A DNA stretch of 64,000 bases, taken from assembly GCA_021730635.1 (NCBI GenBank), contig JAJNNC010000013.1, positions 158,405-222,404 on the forward strand. Reading direction: 5' to 3'. The notes under the pieces were generated by a model. The model saw only the letters and a program-made list of their open reading frames with translations, searched no databases and had not been told where the DNA came from. Positions 18,867 to 28,568 of the stretch are shown piece by piece (position 1 is the stretch's first letter; each line of letters starts with the position of its first letter). The position numbers and the translations under genes were made by a program. This stretch comes from Catalimonadaceae bacterium JC749 (lineage in GTDB: Bacteria > Bacteroidota > Bacteroidia > Cytophagales > Cyclobacteriaceae).

Positions 18867-19784
18867 TTACCAGCCAAAAACCTGACTGACATATTCCCTG
18901 CTTTTTTTCCAGCTTTCTTTCACGTCGTGCTGAGGGGGAGTATCAAAAGCTAGCTCTATGGCAGCCCGGCCTTCAAAGCCTACCTGTTGTAAGGCTTTTA
19001 CGATGGCAGGGAAATCTGTTACACCTTCCCCTACAGCTTCCGTCCATTTTCCGTTGGCCTGCTGATCCCGGATATGCATGTAGACCATCTGGCGTCCGTA
19101 AGTTTGGATAAATTCTACAGGGTCTACCCCTCCCCGGATCAGCCAGTTGAGGTCTGGTCCCAAAGGCATGTCCGGAATTCTTTCCAGTGTTCCTTTCAGG
19201 TCATGCAGGTTATTCTCTACTTCAAACGTATGATTGTGCAGGTTGGGTTGTATCTCGTATTGATCGCACAGTTGGCGAATCTTTGTGAGCACTTCTGCCT
19301 GGGCATCCAACTCCGCTGTTGTCTTCACATGGCCCGCATTTCCTACGGTGATTCCCAAGGTGCTGCCTCCTAGCTGATGCAAATGATCTAATACCCGTTC
19401 CACATCTTCCAGGATTTGCTGTTGCTTTTCCCGGTTCCACATGTCCCCGTTGTAGGAAGTTCCCGTCACCGGCACGCCATAACGTTCTATCAGTTCGCTT
19501 ACCCGGGGTACTACATCCTCATGACGGAGGTGGACCTCCATCATTTCCAGGCCCTCCAGGCCTGCATATTGAAAATCGCTGAAAACCTGCTCCAGAATAG
19601 GCGTGCAATCCCAATTGGGTGGGTACTTGCTGGCATACACCCACAGATGTCCGCTGACCGGCACCTGTTGGTTCCAAAAGCCTTTCAAAGAAAGTGGGCT
19701 AGGCAACACGCCTCCCAGGAAAGCAAGTCCGGTTAAGGAACCGGAGGTTTTCAGAAAATCGCGTCGTTTTATGGTTTTACTCAT
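18867..19784 (-). CDS. Exported TIM-barrel sugar-phosphate isomerase/epimerase-like protein (AP endonuclease 2 fold)
   Basis: 305 residues from the ATG at 19782-19784 (a TTG 12 bases upstream adds four residues). Tat-like N-terminus ([20 protein letters not shown]). The body is the xylose-isomerase-like TIM barrel: GLEGLEMMEVHLR, VTGTSYNGDMWN, GITVGNAGH, PNLHNHTFEVE, GPDLNWLIRGGVDPV, VYMHIRDQQ and AAIELAFD. The E/H/D/E metal-ligand residues are plausible in these segments. Members isomerise or epimerise sugars; export makes a free (not phosphorylated) substrate likely. A TAACTTTG -7 box lies 31 bp upstream. Confidence 0.85.
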   Translation of the reverse strand: MSKTIKRRDFLKTSGSLTGLAFLGGVLPSPLSLKGFWNQQVPVSGHLWVYASKYPPNWDCTPILEQVFSDFQYAGLEGLEMMEVHLRHEDVVPRVSELIERYGVPVTGTSYNGDMWNREKQQQILEDVERVLDHLHQLGGSTLGITVGNAGHVKTTAELDAQAEVLTKIRQLCDQYEIQPNLHNHTFEVENNLHDLKGTLERIPDMPLGPDLNWLIRGGVDPVEFIQTYGRQMVYMHIRDQQANGKWTEAVGEGVTDFPAIVKALQQVGFEGRAAIELAFDTPPQHDVKESWKKSREYVSQVFGW

Positions 19785-19814
19785 GAGTGGCACCAAGGTA
19801 CATTAATCTCCCCA

Positions 19815-19822
19815 CAAAGTTA
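19815..19822 (-). promoter_or_regulatory. Bacteroidota-type -7 box TAACTTTG
   Basis: On the minus strand the sequence TAACTTTG (19815-19822) fits the Bacteroidota -7 consensus TAnnTTTG and sits 31 bp before the isomerase ATG. The -33 TTG is not clear, so this is a weak but position-appropriate call. It would drive isomerase, sigma factor and CMD genes together. Confidence 0.45.
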
Positions 19823-19903
19823 GATAAATTCAGTTAGGAAGAAATACGACTGAGCACAGAGAGGGATCAGCAGGTAGGATGCCTTTCCGGTCTGTCATAA
19901 GCT

Positions 19904-20794
19904 TCAATCACTCTGAGCTTCCAGTTTGATCCTGGCTTTTTCGATCTCTTCTTTCTGGGCAGGGGTTACCCTGGGGTAATGCAAATGTAAAGATTCGAGT
20001 TTTTCTACAATCAGTTCGCTCACTATCGTTCGCATAAACCATTTATGGTCTGCCGGAATAATGTACCAGGGAGCATGATCAGTAGAAGTATGGGAGATAG
20101 CCTGCTCATACGCTTCCTGGTATTCATCCCAGTGTTCTCTTTCCTGCACATCGCTCATCGTGAATTTCCAGTTTTTCTCGCCTCGGTGAATCCTTTTCAG
20201 GAATCGCTTTTTCTGTTCTTTTTTAGAGACATGGAGGAAAAACTTCATAATGACGGTGCCGTTCTGGCAAAGGTGACGCTCCATGTCATTGATAGATCGA
20301 TATCTGTCTTTCCAGAAAAGGTCATTCACATCTTCCAGGGTTTCTATACCCGGAATCCTTTGCTTGAAAATATATTCCGGGTGTACGTGTGTTACCAGCA
20401 CCTCTTCATAATAGGAACGGTTGAAGATGCCAATCCGGCCCCGTTCGGGAAAGGCCAGGTAGGTACGCCACAGGAAGTCGTGTTCCAATTCCATATGGGA
20501 AGGTTGTTTGAAACTGAAAACCTGGCATCCCTGCGGATTCACCCCCGACATCACATGCTGGATGGTACTGTCTTTTCCGGCGGCATCCATGGCTTGAAAA
20601 ATCAGCAGCAGCGCAAAACGGTCGTAGGCGTAGAGTTTGTCCTGTAAATCTTTCATTTTTTCCAGATTTACCTGTCTGATCTCTTTGGCCTGCTTACTAT
20701 CCTTTAAGGTGCCCGTATAGTCAGTTGCATAGTCATGCAATGAAATGGCCGTATGGGGCGGCACTATGATTTTTTCTGGTTCAAACATGGACAT
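19904..20794 (-). CDS. ppk2: Polyphosphate kinase 2 (PPK2) family protein
   Basis: 296 residues. PPK2 hallmarks: Walker A-like AMDAAGKDSTIQHVMSG (residues 68-84), the PQGCQVFSFKQPS segment, the NRSYYEEVLVTHVHPE block, and the H-x-W lid (YRSINDMERHLCQNGTV, then HWDEYQEAYE). These transfer phosphate between polyphosphate and nucleotides (ADP/GDP or AMP). This length matches the class that uses polyP to phosphorylate nucleotides. Cytoplasmic. It is divergent from the MpaB-type gene, sharing a 72-bp intergenic region. Confidence 0.92.
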   Translation of the reverse strand: MSMFEPEKIIVPPHTAISLHDYATDYTGTLKDSKQAKEIRQVNLEKMKDLQDKLYAYDRFALLLIFQAMDAAGKDSTIQHVMSGVNPQGCQVFSFKQPSHMELEHDFLWRTYLAFPERGRIGIFNRSYYEEVLVTHVHPEYIFKQRIPGIETLEDVNDLFWKDRYRSINDMERHLCQNGTVIMKFFLHVSKKEQKKRFLKRIHRGEKNWKFTMSDVQEREHWDEYQEAYEQAISHTSTDHAPWYIIPADHKWFMRTIVSELIVEKLESLHLHYPRVTPAQKEEIEKARIKLEAQSD

Positions 20795-20866
20795 ATTTTT
20801 TGGGTGATCCTTCGATAAACCATAAACTATCAGAATTCACATATTGTTAAGGATAGAAAACCCCCT

Positions 20867-21979
20867 ATGTCTAAAATTAGATTTTATAGTCATGAATCCT
20901 TGGAAGCCATGCGGCAGCAAACAGACCCCCTGGCAGACCAGGCGGTAGCTACCCTGTTTTCCTCCGGGGATACCAGTCAGTGGAGAAAGATGGTGAGTGA
21001 ATTGCAACTGAACAGTGATCCGCTGCCGCAGGGATTGCCGGAAGCGGTATCTCATTTTTTTCAGGTTTCCAGTGGCTTGCCCGAGTGGGCGGATGTCCGA
21101 AAAATGGAACAGGGGGCTGTCTTTTTCTCTCGGTATGGGGCAGACCTGATGATGATGCTGGGGTTGCTCTCGCTGCCTTATGATTATGCAGCGGCCAAGG
21201 GTGCCCAGGTGCTTTATCTGTCAGAAAGACTGCATTACAATCCGGGAAAACGTTTGATGGAAACAGGGCAGTACATTCTGGACGTAACCGCTCCCCATGC
21301 CTTCACTTCCCGGGGAAAAGCCATCCGGAGTGCCCAGAAGGTTCGTTTGATGCATGCTGCGATACGGTATCATATTGGGCAGGGCCACCACTGGCAGGCA
21401 GACTGGGGGCAACCCATCAACCAGGAAGATATGGCTGGCACCAACCTTTCCATTGCTTTGATCCCGATCAGGGGTTTAAGAAAACTCAACCTGAGGATAG
21501 CACCAGCAGACGCCCTCGCTTATCTGCATCTGTGGAATGTAGTGAGTTATCTGATGGGCGTTGATGAAAAACTCTTGCCCGATACGGCCAAGGAAGCCTA
21601 TGTGTTGGAAAAGGCCATTCGTACCCGTCAACATGCGCCTTCCCAGGCAGGGAAAAGCCTGACCAGTGCCCTGCTATCATATATGACACAACAGACAGAC
21701 CCTCGCTTTGCCCAGTTGGCGCCGGTGTATATGCGGTATCTACTGGGGGATCCTCTGGCCGACTGCCTGGAAGTACCTGATGCTACTTTTCCGCCAGCCT
21801 GGCTGATGCGCTCTGTGAAAGGTTTGAATAGTCTTCGCAACTGGTGGCCCGCCAGCGAGAAAGGCTATTATCAGATTTGGGATCAGTTGCAGAAGCAGAC
21901 CCGTGCCTTTAAGAAAATGGCAGAGAAAAATTTTAGCCTACCGGAAAAGTTATCTCCTTCTGTCAGGAGCGTTAGCTGA
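20867..21979 (+). CDS. Oxygenase of the MpaB/latex-clearing-protein-like family (DUF2236)
   Basis: 370 residues, no signal peptide. It has the DUF2236 pattern: FSRYGADLMMMLGLLSLPYD, the YLSERLHYNPGKRLMETGQY helix, VRLMHAAIRYHI (His-containing helix), ITNQEDMAGTNLSIA-like segment, LAYLHLWNVVSYLMGVDE, and the AYVLEKAIRTRQ tail. Lcp/MpaB-type enzymes are haem-b oxygenases; the conserved histidines LMHAAIRYH may include a haem ligand. Substrate unknown. Divergent from ppk2. Confidence 0.75.
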   Translation: MSKIRFYSHESLEAMRQQTDPLADQAVATLFSSGDTSQWRKMVSELQLNSDPLPQGLPEAVSHFFQVSSGLPEWADVRKMEQGAVFFSRYGADLMMMLGLLSLPYDYAAAKGAQVLYLSERLHYNPGKRLMETGQYILDVTAPHAFTSRGKAIRSAQKVRLMHAAIRYHIGQGHHWQADWGQPINQEDMAGTNLSIALIPIRGLRKLNLRIAPADALAYLHLWNVVSYLMGVDEKLLPDTAKEAYVLEKAIRTRQHAPSQAGKSLTSALLSYMTQQTDPRFAQLAPVYMRYLLGDPLADCLEVPDATFPPAWLMRSVKGLNSLRNWWPASEKGYYQIWDQLQKQTRAFKKMAEKNFSLPEKLSPSVRSVS

Positions 21980-22255
21980 TTGTTTCCAAACTTTTCAGGG
22001 GGGAGCAGGCACAGTTTACGCTCAGTATGGTGCCGAACTTCCTGGTTTTCAAGGCTTACCAAAGATGAATTTTCCCTTCGCTGTCACTTAGCCTGCCTTA
22101 GGGCATCAACCGGAAAGGGGTGTGCCACTTTTTACCGGAGATTGATATTTTAGCGGATATTGTAAAAAGTATATTTTCTCTGTATGTACATGATCATTTT
22201 TTCAATTTCTTTGCCTAAATTGTGTTATTTTGAATCTCTATGTAACTAACCAAAC

Positions 22256-22840
22256 ATGATTATGAACATTTTCAGACTTTTACTTTCCCTGGCGGTCTTA
22301 GCACTGACCGTCACTTTTTTAGCATCCTGCGAAAGCAGCAAAATTGCTTACGGTAACTCTTATTATTTTAAACAAACGCCTAAAAAAATCAATCAGCCAC
22401 CTGCCGCAGCCACACAGGAAGCCCTGGCTTCGGTAGCTCAAAATTCACCGGCTTCTCTGACTACGGATGAAAAAGTAAAGCAGTCCTATCACAAGCTGGT
22501 CACGCTGGCAGAAGATCAGGCGAAGCTCACCCAGACGCTGCGTACGGAGAAAAAAGAAATGACCCGATCAGAAAAAAAGGATTTACGTCAGGAAAAGAGA
22601 GCCAACAAAAGAGAAATGAGAAAAGAACTTAAGACACTGATACAGGAATACCGTGCCGCTTCACCTCAGGACACAAAAGAAGCCCTGTCGGCAAAAGCAG
22701 TTTCCGGTAATCTTAGAACAGGGATTATCATTGGTGCGGTGGGACTAATTCTGCTGATTATTGGTGGACCTGTTTTATACCCGGTAGGCGCTATTCTGCT
22801 GGTGGTGGGTCTGGTCTTTATCCTGATAGATGTAGTTTGA
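22256..22840 (+). CDS. Small lipoprotein with Lys/Glu-rich coiled coil and C-terminal membrane segment
   Basis: 194 residues. Lipobox around FLASC (C25). The middle (about 75-150) is a basic, charged helix (LRTEKKEMTRSEKKDLRQEK, KRANKREMRKELKTL) likely to form a coiled coil. The C-terminus (about 158-194) is hydrophobic with two short helices separated by a GP (GIIIGAVGLILLIIGGPVLY, PVGAILLVVGLVFILIDVV). I do not recognise a named family. A lipoprotein that also carries a double membrane anchor at its C-terminus is uncommon. Confidence 0.65.
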   Translation: MIMNIFRLLLSLAVLALTVTFLASCESSKIAYGNSYYFKQTPKKINQPPAAATQEALASVAQNSPASLTTDEKVKQSYHKLVTLAEDQAKLTQTLRTEKKEMTRSEKKDLRQEKRANKREMRKELKTLIQEYRAASPQDTKEALSAKAVSGNLRTGIIIGAVGLILLIIGGPVLYPVGAILLVVGLVFILIDVV

Positions 22841-23131
22841 AAGGGCAGTAATGTCCTTTCTCACATTTTTGAAAGATATAGGATTTCTTCTATCTTTATC
22901 AAAAATATTACGTGCCTGCCTCTCCCAGCATCCTCTGCTATCATCTTGAAAGTCAGTATATAACCAAACAATCGAGGTCAAAATCTGATTAATACTAAGA
23001 ACAAAAGCAAGGCTTAAGGATAAAAAATAAGGATTTTGATTTTAGAGAGGCTTGTGAATTTTTTAAAATTATTATTTATCTTTATATTTCTTACGCTTGT
23101 ATTTTTTTTATAATGATTAATTTGCATATTA

Positions 23132-23350
23132 ATGAAAAAAGAAAATAAACCTACCAGCTTGATCGATGCCCTGAAGGAATATAATAAATCTCTTTCTGAG
23201 CAGATTGGCCGCATTAAAGCCTTTATAGAGGAAATAGACAAACAGTTGTCTTACCATCAGAAAGTTGAAAAAGAAATTACCCGTAAAACCATAGATACTC
23301 CTTTTTCAAGAGCCTACTTATTGAAAAAGGCGCAAAACAATATCAACTAA
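23132..23350 (+). CDS. Small unknown protein, 72 residues, helical
   Basis: 72 residues, lysine-rich (MKKENKPTSLIDALKEYNKS, LSEQIGRIKAFIEEIDKQLS) with an amphipathic helical character. ATG start, good frame, and followed by a probable terminator, so a real small gene is likely. No family recognised. Confidence 0.55.
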   Translation: MKKENKPTSLIDALKEYNKSLSEQIGRIKAFIEEIDKQLSYHQKVEKEITRKTIDTPFSRAYLLKKAQNNIN

Positions 23351-23371
23351 GTCTAGCTTTCAATATTTGTT

Positions 23372-23416
23372 AAGGTAGTTTTTGTTGACTGAAAGGTCAC
23401 AGATACTACCTTTTTT
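23372..23416 (+). terminator. Probable terminator after the small gene
   Basis: AAGGTAGT (23372-23379) pairs with ACTACCTT (23405-23412), loop of 25 nt, followed by a T-run. The long loop makes it weaker than the 17345 hairpin. Confidence 0.55.
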
Positions 23417-23545
23417 ATTTTCCTCCCATTTCTGCGTATGAAAGAGTGGCTGTCTCCACTTTGAATATTATCAATCTATTTTGCTTTCTCATTTCAGCAT
23501 TTGTTTTAACTTAAACCAAAAAATTAATACAAACTCCGAAAATCT

Positions 23546-26500
23546 ATGGTTCACGGTTACCTACGCAAGTCTCAACCCATCCGTCATTACCTTTTTGCAT
23601 TGGGCATGCTTATTTTTTTTGCCCTGCCCGCTTCGGCACAAAAGAACAAACGAAATCAAATGCCTGTCCCTGCTTATGATACAGCCTTGTATAGTGGTAT
23701 GCAATGGCGTGAGATAGGCCCTTTCCGGGGAGGACGTTCCTGCACAGTTACCGGGGTTCCCGGCCAACCCAATTTATTTTATTTCGGAGCCACCGGTGGT
23801 GGTGTCTGGCGTACGGAAGATGGAGGGCAAACCTGGAAAAATATTTCTGATGGGTATTTCGGAGGCTCTATCGGAGCGGTAGCTGTCAGTGAATATGATC
23901 CTAACGTCATCTATGTGGGGGGCGGTGAAAAGACGGTACGGGGCAATGTCTCCTTTGGCTATGGTGTCTGGAAATCTACCGATGCCGGCAAAACCTGGCA
24001 ATCCATGGGACTCGACGAATCTAGGCATGTGGGGCGTATCCGGATACATCCCAAGAATCCCGACCTGGTCTATGTGGCGGCTATGGGCAATCTGTTTGCC
24101 CCCCATGAACAGAGAGGCGTATTCCGCTCGGAAGATGGAGGGGAAACCTGGGAAAAGGTGTTGTATGTGAGCGACAAAGCCGGGGCTGTAGATTTAGTGA
24201 TGGACCCCAACAACCCCCGTATTCTATATGCCAGCCTGTGGGAAGTGCAAAGAACACCTTACAGTCTGTCTAGCGGCGGGGAAGATTCCGGTTTATGGAA
24301 AAGTACCGATGGAGGTGATACCTGGCAGGAAATAAGCCGGAATGAAGGGCTGCCGGAAGGGGTGTTAGGGATCATCGGAGTGTCAGTGTCCCCAGTAAAC
24401 TCAGATCGGGTCTTTGCCATGATAGAGGCAGAAGAAGGCGGGGTATTCCGGTCCGACGATGCCGGTAAGACCTGGACGAAAACCAATGACGATCGTAGCC
24501 TCAGACAAAGAGCCTGGTATTACACCCGCATCTATGCCGACACCCAGGATGAAGATGTGGTCTACGTGCTGAATGTGGATTACCACAAATCCAAAGATGG
24601 GGGTAAATCCTTTGAATCCTATGAGGCACCTCATGGTGATCATCATGATTTATGGATTGCCCCGGAAGATAACCAGCGGATGGTCATCGCCGATGATGGG
24701 GGCGCACAGGTGAGTTTTGACGGAGGTGAAAACTGGACGACCTATCATAACCAGCCCACCGCTCAGTTTTACAGGGTAGTGACCGATAATCATTTTCCCT
24801 ACCGTATTTATGGCGCCCAGCAGGATAATTCCACCGTACGCATCCTGCATCGCACCGATGGAAGCAGTATTGACGAAGATGCCTGGGAACCTACCGCGGG
24901 CGGAGAAAGTGCCCACCTGGCGGTGGACCCTCAAAACAATGACATTGTCTATGGCGGTAGCTATGGCGGTTTTTTATCCAGGGTTAATCATCAGACCCAA
25001 CAGGTACGCATTATCAATGTATGGCCGGATAACCCCATGGGCTATGGGGCAGAAGGGATGAAATACCGTTTTCAGTGGAATTTTCCCATTTTCTTCTCTC
25101 CCCATCATCCTCAGAAGCTCTATGCGGCTTCTAATCACCTGCATGTGACCACGGATGAAGGCCAAAGCTGGGAAGTAATCAGTCCGGACCTGACACGCAA
25201 TGATTCCAGTAAGCTGAAATCTTCCGGCGGACCCATTACTCAGGATAATACTGGTGTGGAATACTATGGTACCATTTTCGCCGCTGTGGAATCTCCCTAC
25301 GAAGAGGGAGTCATCTGGGCAGGTTCTGATGACGGACTAATCCACCTGACCCGTGATGGGGGTGAAAACTGGGAAAATGTGACGCCAGCCGGCATGCCGG
25401 AGTGGATGATGATCAATAGCATAGACCCTGATCCATTTACCAAAGGAGGGGCCTATGTAGCCGGTACCCGTTATAAGTTGGGGGATTTTCAGCCCTACCT
25501 CTACAAGACCAAAGATTATGGTCAGACCTGGGAACGGATTGTGGCAGGTATTGCCCCAGAGCATTTTACCCGTGTGGTGAGAGCAGATCCCAAAAGACAG
25601 GGACTGCTGTATGCCGGTACGGAAACGGACTTGTATGTATCTTTTGACGATGGTGCCCTTTGGCAGTCTTTTCAGCTCAACCTGCCAGTGGTACCTGTCA
25701 CCGATTTAACCCTCAAAAATGATAACCTGATCGTGGCGACCCAGGGTCGTGGATTCTGGATCATAGATGACCTGACACCCCTCCATCAGCTAAATGAGGA
25801 AGTAGCGCAAAGGGATTTTTACCTCTATAAACCCCTGGATAGCTACCGTATGGAGGGAAGTCAGGGTCAACCCTCCCTGACCGCCGGAACCAACCATCCG
25901 GGAGGCGTGATGCTTCATTATTATTTGAAAGATACGGTAGACTCCACCATGCAGGTTTCACTGCAAATTATGGATCAGCAGGATAAGCTCATCAAGACTT
26001 TTAGCAATAAGGTTGGGGAAGACAATAAAGATTTAACCTTGGGGGCGTTGGAACCAGAAAAAGGGTTTAACACTTTTACCTGGAATATGCGCTATCCGGA
26101 TGCGAAAACCTTTGAAGGACTTGTTCTCTGGGGAGGGGGCACCTCAGGACCCAGGGCGGTGCCGGGAACCTATAAAGCAGTACTGACGGTCGATAGTCAG
26201 TCGGTAACGCAAACCTTTCAAATTCTGAAAGATCCCCGGACAGAGGCCGGTCAGGAAGAACTGCAAGCGCAGTTCGATTTTCTGATGGACATACGCGATA
26301 AGCTGAGCGAAACCCACCAAACCATTGAACAGATACGGGATATCCGTGAGCAGATGAAAGCCGTGACAGAAAGAATAAAAGGGGAGGAAGGGATGGAAGA
26401 GATAGAAGAGAAAGCCAAAACCATTGACAAACAGATCACAGCCATAGAGCAGGCACTGTATCAGACCAAAAACAGAAGTAATCAGGACCCGCTCAACTTT

Positions 26501-26737
26501 CCCATTAAGCTCAATAATAAATTAGCCAATGTAGGGTCTCAGATGAGTGTAGGGGATTTCAAGCCGACTAATCAGGCTGTTGCTTTCAAAGAAGAGGTAA
26601 CCCGGCAGATAGACCAACAGCTTCAACAATTTCAGACACAGGTGCAGCAGGAAGTACAGGAGTTCAATGAGATGGTCAAAAATAAAGAGGTGGATGCTGT
26701 TTCTTTGGAACCAACAGAGAAAATTACTTCTCCCTGA
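23546..26737 (+). CDS. Secreted BNR/VPS10-type beta-propeller protein (glycosidase-like)
   Basis: 1063 residues with a signal peptide (LFFALPASAQ type, cut near residue 32). At least ten BNR/Asp-box repeats (GVWKSTDAGKTW, GVFRSEDGGETW, GLWKSTDGGDTW, GVFRSDDAGKTW, and LYKTKDYGQTW) build two propellers of the VPS10/sortilin or xyloglucanase/exo-alpha-sialidase type. After residue ~870 comes a charged, Q-rich coiled coil to the end. Proteins with this layout are common in Bacteroidota and often labelled 'glycosyl hydrolase', but no catalytic residues could be pinned down. Secreted; function unknown. Confidence 0.75.
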   Translation: MVHGYLRKSQPIRHYLFALGMLIFFALPASAQKNKRNQMPVPAYDTALYSGMQWREIGPFRGGRSCTVTGVPGQPNLFYFGATGGGVWRTEDGGQTWKNISDGYFGGSIGAVAVSEYDPNVIYVGGGEKTVRGNVSFGYGVWKSTDAGKTWQSMGLDESRHVGRIRIHPKNPDLVYVAAMGNLFAPHEQRGVFRSEDGGETWEKVLYVSDKAGAVDLVMDPNNPRILYASLWEVQRTPYSLSSGGEDSGLWKSTDGGDTWQEISRNEGLPEGVLGIIGVSVSPVNSDRVFAMIEAEEGGVFRSDDAGKTWTKTNDDRSLRQRAWYYTRIYADTQDEDVVYVLNVDYHKSKDGGKSFESYEAPHGDHHDLWIAPEDNQRMVIADDGGAQVSFDGGENWTTYHNQPTAQFYRVVTDNHFPYRIYGAQQDNSTVRILHRTDGSSIDEDAWEPTAGGESAHLAVDPQNNDIVYGGSYGGFLSRVNHQTQQVRIINVWPDNPMGYGAEGMKYRFQWNFPIFFSPHHPQKLYAASNHLHVTTDEGQSWEVISPDLTRNDSSKLKSSGGPITQDNTGVEYYGTIFAAVESPYEEGVIWAGSDDGLIHLTRDGGENWENVTPAGMPEWMMINSIDPDPFTKGGAYVAGTRYKLGDFQPYLYKTKDYGQTWERIVAGIAPEHFTRVVRADPKRQGLLYAGTETDLYVSFDDGALWQSFQLNLPVVPVTDLTLKNDNLIVATQGRGFWIIDDLTPLHQLNEEVAQRDFYLYKPLDSYRMEGSQGQPSLTAGTNHPGGVMLHYYLKDTVDSTMQVSLQIMDQQDKLIKTFSNKVGEDNKDLTLGALEPEKGFNTFTWNMRYPDAKTFEGLVLWGGGTSGPRAVPGTYKAVLTVDSQSVTQTFQILKDPRTEAGQEELQAQFDFLMDIRDKLSETHQTIEQIRDIREQMKAVTERIKGEEGMEEIEEKAKTIDKQITAIEQALYQTKNRSNQDPLNFPIKLNNKLANVGSQMSVGDFKPTNQAVAFKEEVTRQIDQQLQQFQTQVQQEVQEFNEMVKNKEVDAVSLEPTEKITSP

Positions 26738-26829
26738 AAAGGAGGTTGCCTACCATACATTTTTATGGATAAAACAGACAAGGTTGATTGAAGAAACCAG
26801 ATATTTGTAAGACAAATCGTAAGAGGATA

Positions 26830-26918
26830 GGAGAGATGCCGGAGCGGTCGAACGGGGCGGTCTCGAAAACCGTTGTTCCGGGCAACTGGAACCGAGGGTT
26901 CGAATCCCTCTCTCTCCG
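26830..26918 (+). tRNA. tRNA-Ser (anticodon CGA)
   Basis: 89 nt without encoded CCA. Acceptor GGAGAGA pairs with TCTCTCC, discriminator G. The anticodon stem GCGGT/ACCGT frames a loop of CTCGAAA, so the anticodon is CGA (reads UCG). A long variable arm typical of tRNA-Ser is present (GTTCCGGGCAACTGGAAC). The GGTTCGAATCC T-arm is standard. Short overlapping open frames here are spurious. Confidence 0.95.
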
Positions 26919-27430
26919 CTTTTCATCATATACATTTTTTCTGGTAGCTGAGGTAACCGAATGTTTATAATTTTTGCTGGTAACGTAAGGTAGCAAAATC
27001 GATAAACAATGGAATATTCATTTGCTCTTCTCTTTTGGCTAAATAAGTCTAAAATGAATAATGCCGGGGAGGCTCCTATGTTTGCCCGTATGTAGCTACG
27101 GTTTGTTCTCCTTCAGGCTTTATGGCATGCTTTGTCTGATATAAAATGAGGCAATTTCAATACCCCTTCACAACAAGAAAGGATATTTCTTTTTCAGAAT
27201 CATTACAATACTTCACGCTATATAGCCTTCGTAAAGTTTCCATGAGATCGCTTCAGTGCTTAAGCATCTAAAAGTCCTTTTCTACCATACTGATCCACAG
27301 CAAACAGCTTAACTTCTTCCCTGTTAATAATCCTTTTAGAGACAATAAAAGGTGTTCACTTTTTCCGATATACCCTGAAAATAACTACCTTTAGTATAAC
27401 AATATTGTCCCACCTTTTCCTTCAACAACT
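26919..27430. other. 512-bp gap between tRNA-Ser and CHRD gene, no gene seen
   Basis: No coding sequence is visible. A weak -7-like TACCTTTA is at 27386-27393, 37 bp upstream of the CHRD gene. Nothing else was recognised. Confidence 0.4.
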
Positions 27431-27967
27431 ATGAAAACAACCATGCTATTCAGCCTTGCCTTACTGGCTGTTCTATTTGCCTGCCAAGAGGATGAATCTT
27501 TCAACAAAACACTGCCTGTAAAACTTGAAGCCCATGATCATGCTCTGCAGCACAATGGCAACTTCAACACCCATTTGAAAGGGGAACAGGAAAAGCCTAC
27601 TCCTGTGGATACCAAAGCCCAAGGACAAGCCAACTTTAAACTCAGCAAAGATGGCACAGCCTTACAATATAAGCTTATCGTAGCAAATATCGTAGATGTA
27701 ACCCAAGCTCATTTGCACCTCATCTCAAATGCTAATGGTACTGGTGGAGTTGTCGTATGGCTTTATCCCTCAGCGCCTCCCTCACAATTGCTGCCAGGAA
27801 GGACCAATGGTGTTTTAGCAGAAGGAGTGATTACCGATGATGATTTAGTAGGTGCTTTATCAGGCATGAGCCTTGATGATCTTATTGAGGCTATCAAAGC
27901 TAATCTGGTATATGTCAATGTACATACCAGCCAAAATCCTCCTGGTGAAATAAGAGGTGATATTTGA
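27431..27967 (+). CDS. CHRD-domain lipoprotein
   Basis: 178 residues. Lipobox AVLFAC (C18). Residues 45-178 are a CHRD domain (chordin-like): HLKGEQEKPTPVDTKAQGQA, FKLSKDGTALQYKL, TQAHLHL, GGVVVWLYP, then VYVNVHTSQNPPGEIRGDI. The final NVHT..NPPGEIRG is the family's signature end. Such proteins are found at cell surfaces in many bacteria; the function is not known. Confidence 0.87.
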   Translation: MKTTMLFSLALLAVLFACQEDESFNKTLPVKLEAHDHALQHNGNFNTHLKGEQEKPTPVDTKAQGQANFKLSKDGTALQYKLIVANIVDVTQAHLHLISNANGTGGVVVWLYPSAPPSQLLPGRTNGVLAEGVITDDDLVGALSGMSLDDLIEAIKANLVYVNVHTSQNPPGEIRGDI

Positions 27968-28568
27968 CATAGTAGCTAACAAGGCATTGGATGCTTCCCA
28001 TGCCTTAGCCTTCTTGCTTTCATTAAAGGAATCTTACTTTTGCCTTGGGTGTCTGATCCAAGAAAAGGGCTGTATATTTTATGTTGAGTACCCTGATAGC
28101 TTCACAGTAAAAGGATTTACAAGGTACTGCTTCTGCCCATAGTTCTTCATGGATGTGTGGACAGCCATATAAGTATTGTTTGGGCTTGGGTCAGAAGAGC
28201 ATAGGTAGCATGTGGAGTGATAGCAAGCTTTGCCCAGCCAAGATACTTCCACACCATGATCAAATCCTTGCCATTGATCATGCGAAAAAGAAACAAAGGT
28301 ATTGGGAAATAAGGAGCTTTTCTTCCTAACACTTCCTGGTATATAAACTGATAGAAATCATGCGCAAACCAGAAGAATTTTAGGTTTTACAGAATAGGCA
28401 ATTTGTATACCTGGATTAGCTCTTCTTCAGTATAAATTCGGGGTGAGTGACCGCTTTCTAGCCTTACATTTCTTGCTTAAGTTTTTTTACACATTATGAG
28501 TTACTGAAAAGTGAAGAACGATAATTCTTTCATTGGTACATGATAATACCAACCCTTACTACAAATTG
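27968..28568. other. 601-bp gap; minus-strand remnant of a NmrA-like protein possible
   Basis: On the minus strand around 28147-28400 a frame reads FYQFIYQEVLGRKAPYFPIP, then an NGKDLIMVWKYLGW segment and a TQAQTILIWL segment. In NmrA/NAD(P)-binding proteins the C-terminal end has an (E)VLGR, a hydrophobic helix and a QTFEEWL-type end, which this resembles. No start or upstream Rossmann half remains, so it could be a decayed fragment. No other gene is seen. Confidence 0.3.

Noticed and set aside
26750..26996. Short frames over the tRNA-Ser on both strands
   Set aside because: They are produced by the structured tRNA sequence; the GERGIRTLGSS-type peptide is a well-known spurious translation of tRNA-Ser genes.
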